Assembly (NCBI GenBank): GCA_033977485.1
Contig: CM066994.1
Span: 13,270,001-13,334,000 of the forward strand
DNA from: Hydrangea macrophylla
Taxonomy: Eukaryota > Streptophyta > Magnoliopsida > Cornales > Hydrangeaceae
Reading direction: 5' to 3'
DNA length: 64,000 nucleotides
Shown: in pieces, positions 32,651 to 44,525 of the stretch
Layout of the letters: each line of letters starts with the position of its first letter
Position numbering within the stretch: position 1 is the first letter of the stretch
The notes under the pieces: generated by a model
Seen by the model: only the letters and a program-made list of their open reading frames with translations
Told to the model about the DNA's origin: nothing
The model's database searches: none
Made by a program: the position numbers and the translations under genes

Positions 32651-35399
32651 TGGGGTCGACCTTACAGTACTATGTATTTATAAATATTTGTATAAAATGT
32701 TTATGCCTTGTATCTAAAAAATATAGAAATAGAAAATATAGAATTAGATACTACGAGTATACTCTATATATATTAGTCTAGTCTAAAATATATGTAAAAG
32801 CTTGTTGTAAAGGAATTGTTGCTGCGCTGGGAGCCTGGCTGGGACCAATGATCTCTGGGACCCGCTATAACGCGGATTCGAGATTTAGAGGAGCAGAATT
32901 GACGGCGTTAGTTGACAGAAAGGACAAAGATAGTGATTGTTTGTTTTGTGGAGATGTAACAGTCAATGTCAGACGGGTGATTGACGGCGTTAGTCTTCTT
33001 GAAGTTTCTGGGTAAAAGTCTACGTTCTGTGCAAGAAGAAATTACATTTCGCCAGACAATTTGGAAACAAAAAGGAATTTATAATCCGAACCCAACCCAT
33101 ATAAAATTTTATTTTATTTTTTTATTTTTACATATTTTGGACGAACTTGAGTTAAAAAAAATTCAAGCCCGAATTAAATTTGGGTTGCACTTAGACAAAG
33201 AAGTTAATAACATGAGACCGAACTTATGCGTATATATATGCATTATATGGTTATACATTATCTATGTATTCTTTTTAGTTGTTGGATCATTCTATTGTTT
33301 AGTGACAAATATATTTGGTTATATTCTATTAAAAATTTTAACTGATCGATGAAAGTTTTTTTCTAAATAAAAAAAAGTTTGATATTGTATGGAAGATTGT
33401 TTCTTTATAACAATTTAGGATCAGGCTCGAGTTTGAGTATTGAAATCGAGCTCTTTCAAGTTTGAGCATACTACACTAAAACTTGTATTGAGTCAGTACA
33501 GACCTAAAATTAAGTCTAGTCTGCTTGAGTTGCAGCCCTAAAACAAATAGCAAACATATGAATCTATAAATCTTGTTCACTTATATGAAGCACACAACTG
33601 ATTTTTTGCCTTCCTGAACGTCCCCTAAAATAATAAGTTTATTATAAAAAAAAAAATTAAAAATAAAAATTAGAGGTTGTTTGGGTACCACAATAACCAG
33701 TTTTATGGTTTAAAAAAGAATCAATTCTATGTTTATGTAGTTTCTTTTTAAGTACGATAGAGTCATTTCTGGCATAAAAATGTCCCAAGAATTGATCATT
33801 AATTTATTCAAACAACATATGTAATACTTGTTTTTTGTTTATTTTTATAAAAGTGAGATTTGGTGTGAACCTAATCTTATTTTTTTTCACTCCCAAATAG
33901 GCCCTTAAGTATTTGAACCTGTAAAAAACTTCTATTTTAAGTTTTATCCGTTAAAACACTAATATATTATCTCACCTTTTGATAAATTTGGTTAGCTAGC
34001 CCTGACAATTTAGGGGTGGCAATTCGGGTTCTCGTGTCATAATCGTGTCATTAATTGGGTTGTGTGCTTTGGGTTTAATTTTTAGTTTCGAGTGATATTC
34101 ATCTATAATACAAACTATTTAAAATTAATCGTGTCAAATCGTGTCGTGTTCGGGTTGTCTCTGTAAAACGGGTTGTCGTGTCAAAAATTGCCACTCCTAG
34201 GCTGACATGCATGAACCCCATCCAAAGTGTGGTGTGTATATATACTCACACACACACACATATATATATATATATACACACATATACACGTCAGACATAT
34301 ACAAAGCTTTTAGTTGTGCATGGACAAATCACAGACGCATCACATGTTTAGTGGGGTAAATTGGTAATGGCAATGTTCTAGTAAGTGAACATTAATGTCA
34401 TATCAAGGAACAACATCATTTGACGTTGTCCATGCTCAATAGTGCTAATAATACTAAGGGCGTTAACGCTAAGATAACCAATAATTTACTGTTGACGGCC
34501 GTTAGTTCGGTAGCAGAAGTGATGATGTAGTGGGTGGTAGACGAGAGCACTTTTGTTCACTTAAATTTGATTCATCATTGTTCATTCATGTTTTTATTGT
34601 CTGACATATATTTCATACAAGAACATAATAGAAATATAAAAAAAAAACACATATCAGATAATAAAAATATAAATAAATAATAATAAATTAAATTTAAATG
34701 AACAAAAATACTCTCTTTCCAGACAGGTGGTGAACAGTGGGGACTACTTGACGGAATATTGAAGTGACGACCGTTGCAAGTGACGTCCGAAATTAAAAGT
34801 TCTATTTTCCTAATAACCGGGCGCCGCAATGAAGCACATGGCCAACAACACAAACGTCTCTATCTGCTCTCCTTTTTAATTATTTTTTTTTTAATTATTA
34901 TTATTGTTTGTACTAGTAATATACTTTCTAAAGTTTTTATTATTCTCAAACCAAAAATCATTAATTGGGAGAATTCTACAGTCAAGACGTGAGAAAAGTG
35001 CTTGACGTCAAACATATGAATACACACCATTGGATCGGTAACAAGTCCATCTGGTGGTGACATGTGGCCTTTTTTTTTTTTTTTTTGAAAATTAAAAACC
35101 AACTATAGTTTTGAGGGATAACCTGCCCAACCCGTAGTCCACCTTTCGGACTTTAGCGTATGTATTTGTACTTTGTAAGGGAAATTTGCATCTTGTGAAA
35201 ATTATTTTGTATTTTTTTTAAAAAAAATTGTTTATAACTTATTATTTTTGTTTGTAGATTGTGTAATAAATTTTGTACACAATTTTAATAAATCCCCATA
35301 GAGTATGAATTGTATTTTTTTTATAAAAAAATTGTTTATAACTTGTTATTTTACTTTGTACATTATGTAATAAACCTTGTACACAATTTTAATAAATCC
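32651..35399. other. Intergenic sequence with a TA/CA microsatellite
   Basis: No gene was recognised. A compound CA/TA microsatellite lies at about 34240-34290. Apart from the hAT-like MITE at 34011, nothing else is bounded. Confidence 0.5.
34011..34199. mobile_element. hAT-type MITE, 189 bp
   Basis: The ends are TAGGGGTGGCAATTCGGG and, inverted, TAGGAGTGGCAATTTTTG, the same terminus as the 10905 element. Subterminal words are cgtgtcataatcgtgtca and gtgtcaaatcgtgtcg. The flanks do not give a clean 8-bp duplication. Confidence 0.7.
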
Positions 35400-35570
35400 T
35401 GAGAAAGTACAAACATTTTCTGAGAAGTTCCAAATGGATCCTAAGAAAGTACGAACATTTTTTGAAAAGTCCAAATTGATCTTGAAAAAGTCCATATTGA
35501 TCCTTGAGATAATACAAATAATTTTTTTTTATTGAAGGTCCAAATTAATACCCAATTTTTTAGGACCCCC
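35400..35570. repeat. 42-bp minisatellite, outlying block
   Basis: Diverged copies of the unit (gtccaaattgatc...aaagtac(g/a)aacatttt...gaaaa) lie here. They belong to the same family as the main array at 36212-36538. Confidence 0.75.
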
Positions 35571-35689
35571 CTACCCACAAAAATCTCAATACTGTAATAC
35601 CTCAACCCAAAAACAAAATCCATATAGTACATAGTTTTTGTGAGCAGAATGGAAAAAGATGATTAATTATATAGCCGTCCCCAATTGAT

Positions 35690-36211
35690 TATGACACAAG
35701 GCTTGGCTTGATTTGGTTTAGTTTGGTTTGATTTTGTTATATATAATACATGACATTTGTAGATTTTAAGAAAATGCCGAATTCTATGGCATGTAATTTC
35801 AAAATTCAAACACCTAAAAAAAAAAAAATCAAAGTCCAACTTAAAGCCTTTAGTTGTTAATATACAAAATACAATCTTCATATGTATTATGTTGATTTGT
35901 GTATGGAATTCATGCAAACGTTTAAAAAGAAGAAAAAGAAAAAAGAAACATATATAATGTATACTCCCCATTGTAATATAGTTCACCCTAAAACCTTTGC
36001 ATTCACCCATGCAATAAGGATTACTATCACTTTTATTATTATTATTTTTTATTATATATATTATGAAAATCACTAATACTTTGAATTCTCAAAAATAGCC
36101 ACCAAAAAAAAAAAAAAAACCAAACAAACAAACTCACAAATCAAACAATAACATGTAAGTATACTTGCAAATAACTGTAAAATAGACCCAAAATTTTTTT
36201 GCTTGTATGGA
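35690..36211. repeat. Segmental duplication, copy 1
   Basis: From gcttggcttgatttggttta onward this segment is colinear with 44039-44640. Shared landmarks in order are tttgtagattttaagaaaat, gtaatttcaaaattcaaaca, tttagttgttaatatacaaa, gcaataaggattactatc and gaaaatcactaatacttt. The differences are scattered substitutions and microsatellite length. Confidence 0.85.
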
Positions 36212-36538
36212 GGTCAAAATTAATCTTTACAAAATACAAACATTTTCTTTGAATGACCAAATTAATCTTGACAAAGTACAAACATTTTATTTGAAGGTCT
36301 AAATTGATCCTAACAAAGTATAAACATTTCCTTTGAACGATCAAATTGATCCTAACAAAGTATAAAATTTTCACTTGAATGTCCAAATTGATTTAGACAA
36401 GGTATAAACATTTCCTTTGAAGGCCAAATTGATCCTAACAAAGTACAAATATTTCTTTGGAGGTCCAAATTAATCTTGACAAAGCACTAATATTTTCCTT
36501 GAAGGTCCAAATTGAACCTAACGAAGTACAAATATTTT
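36212..36538. repeat. 42-bp minisatellite array (8 units)
   Basis: Units follow the form gtccaaattgatcctaacaa, then agtacaaacatttcctttga, then ag, and differ by scattered substitutions. The 42-bp period equals 14 codons, so the minus strand stays open and mimics a repeat protein. The pararetrovirus interrupts the array after the last unit. Confidence 0.9.
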
Positions 36539-36600
36539 TAATTTATATGATACAACAGATAAGCAGGATCAAAACAACAGAATTAAAAATAGAAAAAGAT

Positions 36601-36606
36601 TTTATT
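36601..36606 (-). promoter_or_regulatory. Possible polyadenylation signal of the pararetrovirus
   Basis: AATAAA on the minus strand lies close to the end of the integrated copy. A TATA-like CTATTTAAG about 120 bp earlier (near 36724-36732) could mark the promoter of the pregenomic RNA. Both are short motifs and are weak evidence alone. Confidence 0.35.
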
Positions 36607-36970
36607 ACTTACTTGTGGTGAACCACAATTACAGAGTAGTGGAGGGAATATTAGAGAGGTGAGGGATAAGTCAAGAGAGAGAGAGAGAAACCAGCGATGC
36701 CCTTCAACATGTCTGAGGGTCATCTTAAATAGAAATAAAAATTCTACAATCTTTAGACAAGGTTCTGTAGATGAACAGTAAAAAGTAAAAAGACAAATAT
36801 ACGTGTCCTTGGTTGTTGGAGTCATCCAAAATGCCTTTTTGACTTTAAAGGATCTCACCCACGGATTTCAAAACCATTTGCCAAAACCATGGGCTGAAAC
36901 CAAAACCATATGGGTTGAGATGTTGTCACTGCATCGTCAGCTATTCTAATTTGTCATTGGACTTGCTGGG

Positions 36971-38044
36971 CTATGTGGAATGTGATGTCGTGGCGATAAT
37001 GGCATCAAACAGGTCTTCAATGATTGGAACCTGACTGGAAATGGACGTTGTATCCATTTCATCTTCATCTTCATATGAATCTTGGGCTTCTCCTGCTAAG
37101 CAACCAAAAATATTTGGCTGAGTGGGCTGTGAAGTTTGACCCTGATCTTTAGTCTGGCTAGAAGTAGCCTGACTACCACCTTGGGAAACTTGTGAGGCTA
37201 AAAATTGTTCTTTAAGGGCCTCCATGACTTTGACTTGCTTTTCTTTCCAAGACAAATGTGGATATTTCCCCTTAATTGAATTGAATAAGACATTAAACAT
37301 ATTCAATTTAGAGGAAAGTTGGGATGCTTCTAGGAGGAATTTATCATCAATTTTCTTTTGTTCCTCCTCAAAAATTCTAATATATTCTTTTACAGCAGGT
37401 TAGATTTTTGAAAGAGCATTGGGAATATCAAATCCTCCCCACCATTTGACCCAGAAATTTCTCTGGAGTGCAGAAATTTTAAGATGATCAACATAATGTT
37501 GAATATCCCATTTCCAAATCCAAACAAGTCTGAATTCAGTAAAGAAAAATAAAACATTTCTTCCAAATGGAATATTTTCTAATACCTTTCCTCTGAGAAC
37601 TGGATGATAGTCAAACCAGACTGTAAAATAATCCATAATTTCTCGAGGAACAATTCCAATTTCTGGTCCCATTTTTTCCCACCAATGGTAAAACCAATTA
37701 AGAAAACTTTCAAGACCATTTTTAATTATTTGATCATTAATAACAAAAAGCCATGTTTGGCTCCTTGTGGGATTCATATAAAGAAAAGCTTTATTCCAAG
37801 CTTCTAAATAATCCCAGTAATTAAAAGTAGCACCATTAATCTTTTAAGTCCTTGCTTGGGCTGGATTAAGACCCCATTGATTTGCATGAAGGACTTTAAT
37901 AATATAACACGTAGAATGTGTTATAGCAGTCTTTTTATCAGTTGGAACTTTATGGAAATGTTCAATTTGAATAGATCCTGTCTCTATTAACATTGCTTCA
38001 TAAGTGAATCTAGGTTTAGATTCTTGGGTCACGAAATTGTGCAT
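36971..38044 (-). pseudogene. Pararetrovirus 3' ORF of unknown function, broken
   Basis: After RNase H, three open stretches (38044-37844, 37777-37400 and 37306-36971) are separated by stops. The middle one is tryptophan-rich (FLNWFYHWWEKMG, WIWKWDIQHYVDHL). The last one ends in a Q/S-rich and acidic tail (DSYEDEDEMDTT). I do not recognise the domain. By position it could be a third viral protein or a polyprotein tail. Confidence 0.6.
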
Positions 38045-38218
38045 GTTTAAAAATCTTTATTTATATCCCCAAGCATCTGTATCTCTGGGTTTTGTTGGTG
38101 GCTTTTCCCTTTGTTGGGACGCCTCTGAGGGAACTGAAACCCTCCTTTATCCGGAGGTTGCATCCTGTTTTTCCTGCAAAAATTCCCTGGTAAGAAAATC
38201 TGGTAAAGAATTTTGATC

Positions 38219-39340
38219 TCATTTAATATATTCAAGTTGGAAATCAAAAGCAGATAAATCAGACTGCCATCTAGCAAAAATTTGCTTAGAAACAAGATTC
38301 TTTACATCTTGTTTTAAGATATTATTAGCAGCGCTGCAATCTATTCTAATAAGGAATGTTTGGTTAAGTAAATCATCCTGAAATTTAGTGACACACTTAA
38401 CAATAGAAAACATTTCTTTTTTAGTAGTAGAATAATTCTTTGAAGGTCATTTCCAAACACCAGATGTGAATCGTAAAAGTTCTTCTTTACTAGTATTGGG
38501 ATTCTTTTGTTTAAGAATTTCCACATAACCAATGTCTGAAGCATTAGTTTCAACAATTTTGTCCCAATGGGGATTTGCTAATCCGAGACATGGTAATTGT
38601 TTAACTCTAAGTTTGATTCTCTGAACTGCTTTAGTATGCTCAGAAGTCCATGGTAAAGGATTCTTTTGAAGCCTTTGGTGCAGAAGTGCACAATCATGGG
38701 CTAATTTATTATAATGATTTCCTATGTAATTAAGGCTTCCCAAAAACCTTTGTAATTGGGTTTTATCCTTTAATTCATCCGGAAATTTAGAAGCAAATTC
38801 GATACTTCTATCAATGGGAATGATTTTCCCTTTATGAATATTAAACCCTAAGAATCAGATTTGAGTCTTGAAAAGATCTATTTTTTGGGCTGAAAGAACA
38901 AGACCATTATGAATAATAATATCTTGTAACGTTCTAAGATGTTTAAAATGTTGATCTATAGATGATGAAAAAACTAAAATATCATCTATATAAACCAAAC
39001 AGAATTCCGAAAAAGGAGTAAAGATTTCATTCATAATATTTTGAAATTCTGATGGAGCATTTTTTAATCCAAATGGCATTACATTCCGATCCATTCATAA
39101 TGCCCAAAAGGAACAGTGAAAGTTGTCTTATATCTGTCTTCTTCCTTAATCTGAATATGCCAATATCCATATTTTAAATCAAATTTTGAGAAGATAGATG
39201 CATTATATAATCTATCCAATAAATCCTTTTTATTAGGAATTGGATATCTAATCCACTGTAAGGCATCATTAAGTGGTTTATATTTAACCACTAATCTTGG
39301 TCTGCCTCTTTCTTTTTCCAGCATTTTTATTAACATAAAA
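38219..39340 (-). pseudogene. Pararetrovirus reverse transcriptase and RNase H, broken
   Basis: The RT core shows YPIPNKKDLLDRL, FSKFDLKYGYWHIQI, then, after a frame change near 39080, MPFGLKNAPSEFQ and the catalytic LVYIDDILVFS. The connection FLGSLNYIGNHYNKLA and RNase H remnants (EMFSIVKCVTKFQ, IRIDCSAANNIL) follow, with further stops near 38860, 38450 and 38220. It makes DNA from pregenomic RNA in intact relatives; this copy cannot. Confidence 0.85.
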
Positions 39341-39352
39341 AGCTGTACAACT

Positions 39353-40516
39353 TCAGGGAGAATAACTTTTTCTGATGAGCTTTTTATCTAAAAGGCTTTG
39401 AATCTCTTTCTTGCAAAGTTCTAAATATTCAGAATTCATTTGGCTTGGTCTAGCCTTGGTATGAATATGAGATCTTTCATCAAAATCAGGCTTGTAGGGG
39501 AGAGAAACAATATGTCTCTTCCTTGTCCAAAAAGCACTAGGAATCTCACTACATATTTTATTTTGAAATTCCTTTTTTAAAATATCAATTTTTCTAGAAA
39601 CATTTAGCATTTTTAATTGATGCTCTATTTGCATGATTCTAGTTTCTTCTTGAAGGAAATCAAGATGTTTTTCCTTCAAATCTAAAAGATTTAATTCATT
39701 AATGATCCTGGTTTCTGGGTCTTTTAAAAAAGTAAAAACCAGATCAATATTATCATACGAAGAGTAAATGCCAGTTTGGTCAACCTTTATTGGCATTAAA
39801 GGTTTTAAGAAAGGAGTTCCCAAAATTACTTGTTGCTGCAAATCTTTAACAAGTAAAAAGGTAGATGGAATACAAACTCCTTCATTATAAATATAAACAT
39901 TAGAAAGCTTGAATTGAATATTCATCCTACTTCCGCTAGCAGATGTTAAAGATTGCATAGTTTTTTCAAAATATTTTGTAGGAACTATGCCTTCTTGGAT
40001 GCAGTTTAGATTTGCTCCACTATCTACTAATGCAATAGCATTACTAATGGTATATTCTTCATGTATAACTAAGTTAATTTTTATATACCATTTTTGAAAA
40101 GTAATTTTATTTAGGAGATGTAAATATTGATCTCCTGACAAATCAATAGGTGGTGTTTCCCTGGTGTCAGGAATGTTATCACCTATACTAATGGAAGATG
40201 TAGTAATATTTATATTGTCAAATTTTTCTTCCATTTGGGAAAATGCAATTTGGAGTGCCTTGATGTCAGACTTAACCAAATTGATTTCATGTTTAAGATC
40301 TTGAACAGTAATGGGTTTCTCAACTTTTTCCATTCTGTTAAAAACCTCCTGAATATTGTATTGTTTAATCTGATTTTTTTTCTCACGAATCTTTTTACTA
40401 TGATTTATGCATAATTGAATTACTTTCAACTTAAGTTCATGATCAATAATATTATCAATTATATTTATCATTTCACTATGTTCTGCTGTGAGAACATTTA
40501 AAGTAAGACCATTCAT
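39353..40516 (-). pseudogene. Pararetrovirus protease region
   Basis: This is the longest open viral segment, 387 codons. It has a helical N-terminal part, then the retropepsin-type active site ALVDSGANLN at about residues 162-171, followed by QVILGTPFLKPL. It ends just before RT. Stops close it on both sides, so it is a fragment of a larger polyprotein. Confidence 0.8.
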
Positions 40517-40735
40517 GGTAGCAATAGACTTCCAGTTATCAGCATCTGGACATCCATTAGCACATGATGATGATGATGGTTGAACTATTTTTTCATCATA
40601 ATAGAATCCATCATTCTCATCCTCATGGATATCTTCTTCTTTAGAGATTTCTAGAGAAGTATTTAATGAGATTTTACAAAGTTAAGCCTTTAGGCCTTCA
40701 TCAATTTGTAATTCTGCTAATTTATTTTTTGTAGT

Positions 40736-41700
40736 ACATTTGTTAGCCAAATGTCCTACTTTGCCTCACTTCCAGCAAACCCTATTTTCTTTTGTAGTAG
40801 GTCCTTTTGAGGGCCTCTTCCTGGGTGGGATGCTTTTTCTGGAGGGTAGAGGTGGTCTAAATCTGGTATTTCTTGGATTAGGATTGGTAATCCTTTTTCT
40901 GCTAATATTTTTATTTTGATTGCCCTGCTTTTATTCTTGTTTTTACAAGGTTAACAGGCATATCAAAACCCCATTGTTTACAAGAATCTCCTAGTTCTTG
41001 TTTACCAGTGAGATTTTGTTTTCTCATTTGATATTGTAATTTCATGTCATTGCATATACCAAGCCCTACTTGGGTACAAATACTTGGGATCTGCCCATAA
41101 TTAGGATTATTATATGGGATATTATATCCATCATTTTGATCTCTAAGTTTTTGTCTTACTTTTTCAGCAAATAAATATGGAAGTCCGTCAATAAAACGAG
41201 CCTTCCAGAATTCATTATTTGCATCTACTCTTTGCATTACTCTACATATGAATATGTCTTTATACCATCTGTAGTGGGTAAGAGAGGGACATCTAAGATT
41301 CATAAGGAGCTCTCTACTCCTTTCATTCATTTGGGGATTACTACCAATGAAATGATCAATGATAGTTTGGACTAGAGTAATAACAGCATCTGGGAGCATG
41401 GTAGGCTGCCTATTAACTGTTTCTACTTTTACCTTGTCCAAAATTTCACTTTTCTGTGGAGTGGTTAAAAGATTATCCCACCAACCTTTTAGGCATCCAG
41501 AAAAGCCATTTGTAATAATAATTGCGGTATCTTTTTCTGTATTATCGCAATATTTACTCATAGATGCCCACATGAGCATTTTATGGATGGTTTCAAAATT
41601 TTGGTATTTAGTAAAACCATCTATATTCCATTCCACAACCTCTTTACCAGTATATGAGGTTTGGTATCTCCAATTACTTTCTTCGAAAAGGAGATCCTGA
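40736..41700 (-). pseudogene. Pararetrovirus coat protein with disrupted zinc knuckle
   Basis: The segment 41636-40911 carries the coat-protein-like block IDGFTKYQNFETIHKM, then GFSGCLKGWWDNLL, RCPSLTHYRWYKDIF and WKARFIDGLPYLFA. Downstream, around 40740-40785, a knuckle of the CX2CX4HX4C kind is visible as VCWK, a stop codon, then GKVGHLANKC. The stop occupies the second-cysteine position. Confidence 0.8.
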
Positions 41701-41842
41701 GGAGTAGGTCTACTATAATAATGGGGAATTTGCTCTTATTCAATTTTATTTATATGAAGAGGAGAGTTTTCTTTGAAATTACTTTCGATGTTTTGAAAAC
41801 TTTCCCATAAATTATTTTCTTCCATAGTGCTTCTTGTTCTTG

Positions 41843-42535
41843 TTATGTAACCTCTTCTTCATTTGAAATATGAGGGTTAGAAGAAACATTGGTTAAAACA
41901 TGCAGAGAAGTGCCAGAATTAGGCTCTTCCTCTTTTAAAGAGATATTTTGAATCTTTTTAGTCAAAAGTTCAATAAACTCTTCTTCCTCCCTTTTATTTT
42001 GAGTCCGAAAATTTTTCGGTTTGAGAGGAGGTTTAAAAGTAGCCGCCTCAAAAGGTGTAGTAGTGGAAGTGCTACTTTCACCTTTTCCAAGAGGTTTCAA
42101 ATCCATTAATGTTTTTTCTTGGCTATCAATTTTACTTTCAATTCTTGACAATTGAGCCTCCATAGATTCTATGGAACGGTTGGTCCAATTGTTCTGGTGT
42201 GCTAAATGACTATTAAAAATTGAGTCATTAGCTCCCAATTTACCAATATAACCAACTGCTTCAAATTCTCTATCATTTGACTTGAAGTCTAAGTGTAAAG
42301 GAGGAGGATGTAAGCTTTCAAAGAAACCTTTATCCCCATGTAGTCTCCATTTGGTTGAACTAATGGTATTTAAAACCTTTTGAGTAGGAAACCATTTGTT
42401 AAACCAATCAACAAACCATATTATAGTTTGTTTTCTTTCTAGATCTTGATAATATAAATCTTTTATAAGATCTATATCTTTTTTATTAAAGACTTTGAAA
42501 TATTCTTGTCGGAACTCAAGGATTTTCTCCAACAT
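41843..42535 (-). pseudogene. Pararetrovirus protein with coiled coil, between movement and coat proteins
   Basis: An open stretch of 230 codons. The N-terminal part is aromatic-rich (IIWFVDWFNKWFPTQK). A predicted short coiled coil (ESMEAQLSRIESKIDSQEK) is followed by a charged tail. By place and coiled coil it may be the N-terminal part of the capsid polyprotein or a virion-associated-type protein. I do not recognise it firmly. Confidence 0.6.
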
Positions 42536-42584
42536 GAAATCTTTATTAATAATCTATCTTAAAAAAATTTTGGACTAAAATCCA

Positions 42585-43621
42585 TTAAACATAAACAGAA
42601 GAATTATCATGAGAATAAGAAGGATCAAATGGATCTCTTTTCTCTTTATTTTCTTGTTCTTCTTCAGGACCATAAACTCCTTGTGGAATTTGTTGTCCTG
42701 AATGGATAAAACCCTTTAAAATATTTTCTCTTTCCAAATTCTGGAGATGTTCAAGATCCATGTTTGGCCTGGGTTGATCAGACATGGATTGTCTTGAAGA
42801 AGAAGGATAAGAGACTGTATAAGGAAATTTAGAGGGAGCAGTATTAAAACTCTTCACAGAATTACTCCTACTTAAAGATAAATTGCTAAATTTATTGGGA
42901 GTAAAAGAAACTTCAATATCACCATCTTTAGATTGGGTGATTTGATCTAATTGAGATGGAGGGACTAGTGCTGGTGGAACAGCATTAGGTAAGATCCAAT
43001 CCGTTGGAAAATTTATTTCATCCCATTTTATTAACCTGGGAGTAGCAATATTAGTTGTAAGACAATTACTATCAATTGCTACTGTTTTTCGCGGAATACT
43101 TTTTAAAACAACATTAGGACATAAAGTATTCATAACTTTATAGTATATCCTATATGTAGTATTTACAGTACTTGTACCAGGTAGGTAATTATACCCATCT
43201 GTTTGAATTTTTAGAGTAGTAGCCTCAAACAGATTTTTATCTTTTAAAGAAAGTGTCAGGTTAAGATAAACATCAAAATAAACTGAGCCATGACACAAGC
43301 TTGTTTGTATAATTCCCATAAGAGATGGTACAAAGTCTGTACATCTAGCATCCCTTAAATATGCTAAAATAGTGGCATTTAACCCTATAAAGTGAAAGAC
43401 TTAAATGCTATCTATATACATCCTATATGGATGTAATGATATTTATCTAAACTTTTTTCAATATCTCTTAAACATAATAGTCTAAGAGTTTGTTCATTAC
43501 TTTCAAGAACTATGTCATGTTCAATAGTTTTAACATGATCTTGAGATATAAAAGAGAAAGCACCACTTTTATATATTTGTTTAGTAGAAATAGACGAAAT
43601 TGTCCATTGATTTAATTGCAA
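42585..43621 (-). pseudogene. Pararetrovirus movement protein (30K superfamily), broken
   Basis: The main open segment (43319-42585) begins with GIIQTSLCHGSVYFDVY, the conserved block of caulimovirid 30K-type movement proteins, and ends with an S- and E-rich tail. The N-terminal part (43621-43412, with YKSGAFSFI) is in a different frame, separated by stops between about 43410 and 43330. In live viruses the protein forms tubules through plasmodesmata. Confidence 0.75.
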
Positions 43622-43946
43622 CCTCTGTATTAATAATATTGGATCTGGATCTTGAAGATGATCCAGGTCCAGTCTTGGTTGTTCTATTGAACATGATCAA
43701 GATGAGGCTACCTTGGTATATACAATTTCACATATTATGATTCTTATTATAAACTCCTATGAAAATTCTTATAGAGTCAGTTCCAGTCAATAGTTGCTTT
43801 AGCCAAACAGCAACTCCTTGGCAAAACAAGCCCAAGCTTTTGCGACTAACGGAATCTAATGACCCCCAAAGAATTTTCATAATAATTTATGTCAAATTAT
43901 CATAATAATTCATCAGTATGGCGGCCTAAGGATATTAGCCACACAT

Positions 43947-43959
43947 GGCTCTGATACCA
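43947..43959 (-). promoter_or_regulatory. tRNA-Met primer-binding site of the pararetrovirus
   Basis: The minus strand reads TGGTATCAGAGCC, complementary to the 3' end of plant initiator tRNA-Met. It is the minus-strand DNA priming site of Caulimoviridae. It lies 5 bp from the edge of the integrated copy. Confidence 0.92.
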
Positions 43960-43964
43960 CAGAA

Positions 43965-44038
43965 GAACCTAACGAAGTACAAATATTTTCTATGAAGGTC
44001 CAAATTGATCCTGACAAAGTACGATCATTTTTTTTGAA
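43965..44038. repeat. 42-bp minisatellite, continuation beyond the pararetrovirus
   Basis: The array resumes with the same 25 bp that precede the insertion and runs for about two more units before the second segmental-duplication copy begins at gcttggtttgg. Confidence 0.85.
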
Positions 44039-44472
44039 GGCTTGGTTTGGTTTAGTTTGGTTTGGCTACATATAATAAATGCATGACCTTTGTAGATTTT
44101 AAGAAAATGCCAAATTCCATGTCATGTAATTTCAAAATTCAAACACCTAAAAAAATTCAAGGTCCAACTTAAAACCTTTAGTTGTTAATATACAAAATAA
44201 ATTTTTCATACGTAATACGAAGTATGTTGACTTGTGTATGGAGTTCATGCAAATATAAAAAAAAAAAAAAAAAGGAAAAGGAAAAGAAAGAAACATATGT
44301 AATGTATACACCACGTTGTAGTAGAGTCCACCTTAAACATTTTACCTAATACCTATTTTCGCATAGACTTTTATCATCAACAAAAAGATAATAAAAGTTT
44401 CGCATTCACCACATGCAATAAGGATTACTATCGCTAAAACTTTTATTATTGTTGTTGTTGTTGTTGTTGTTG

Positions 44473-44525
<53 letters not shown>

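Larger units (their letters stand above)
36539..43964 (-). mobile_element. Endogenous pararetrovirus (Caulimoviridae), unit-length, decayed
   Basis: On the minus strand, in order: a tRNA-Met primer-binding site, a leader of about 320 nt, a movement protein, a coiled-coil protein, a coat protein with zinc knuckle, an aspartic protease, reverse transcriptase with RNase H, and a downstream protein. This order is that of plant pararetroviruses. There is no integrase and there are no LTRs. Every coding module has stops or frame breaks, so it is a fossil. An exact 25-bp host sequence starting GAACCTAACGAAGTAC lies at 36514-36538 and again at 43965-43989. I could not place it in a genus with certainty; florendovirus- or petuvirus-like affinity is possible. 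Confidence 0.88.

Noticed and set aside
36141..36386. Repeat protein encoded on the minus strand
   Set aside because: The frame is open only because the 42-bp minisatellite period is a multiple of three; no start context or neighbouring exon is seen.
43947..43959. LTR retrotransposon primed by tRNA-Met
   Set aside because: No LTRs or integrase accompany the site. Movement and coat protein genes follow it, so it belongs to the pararetrovirus.
36539..43964. A functional pararetrovirus
   Set aside because: Every module contains stops or frame changes, including one inside the zinc knuckle, so this copy is a fossil.
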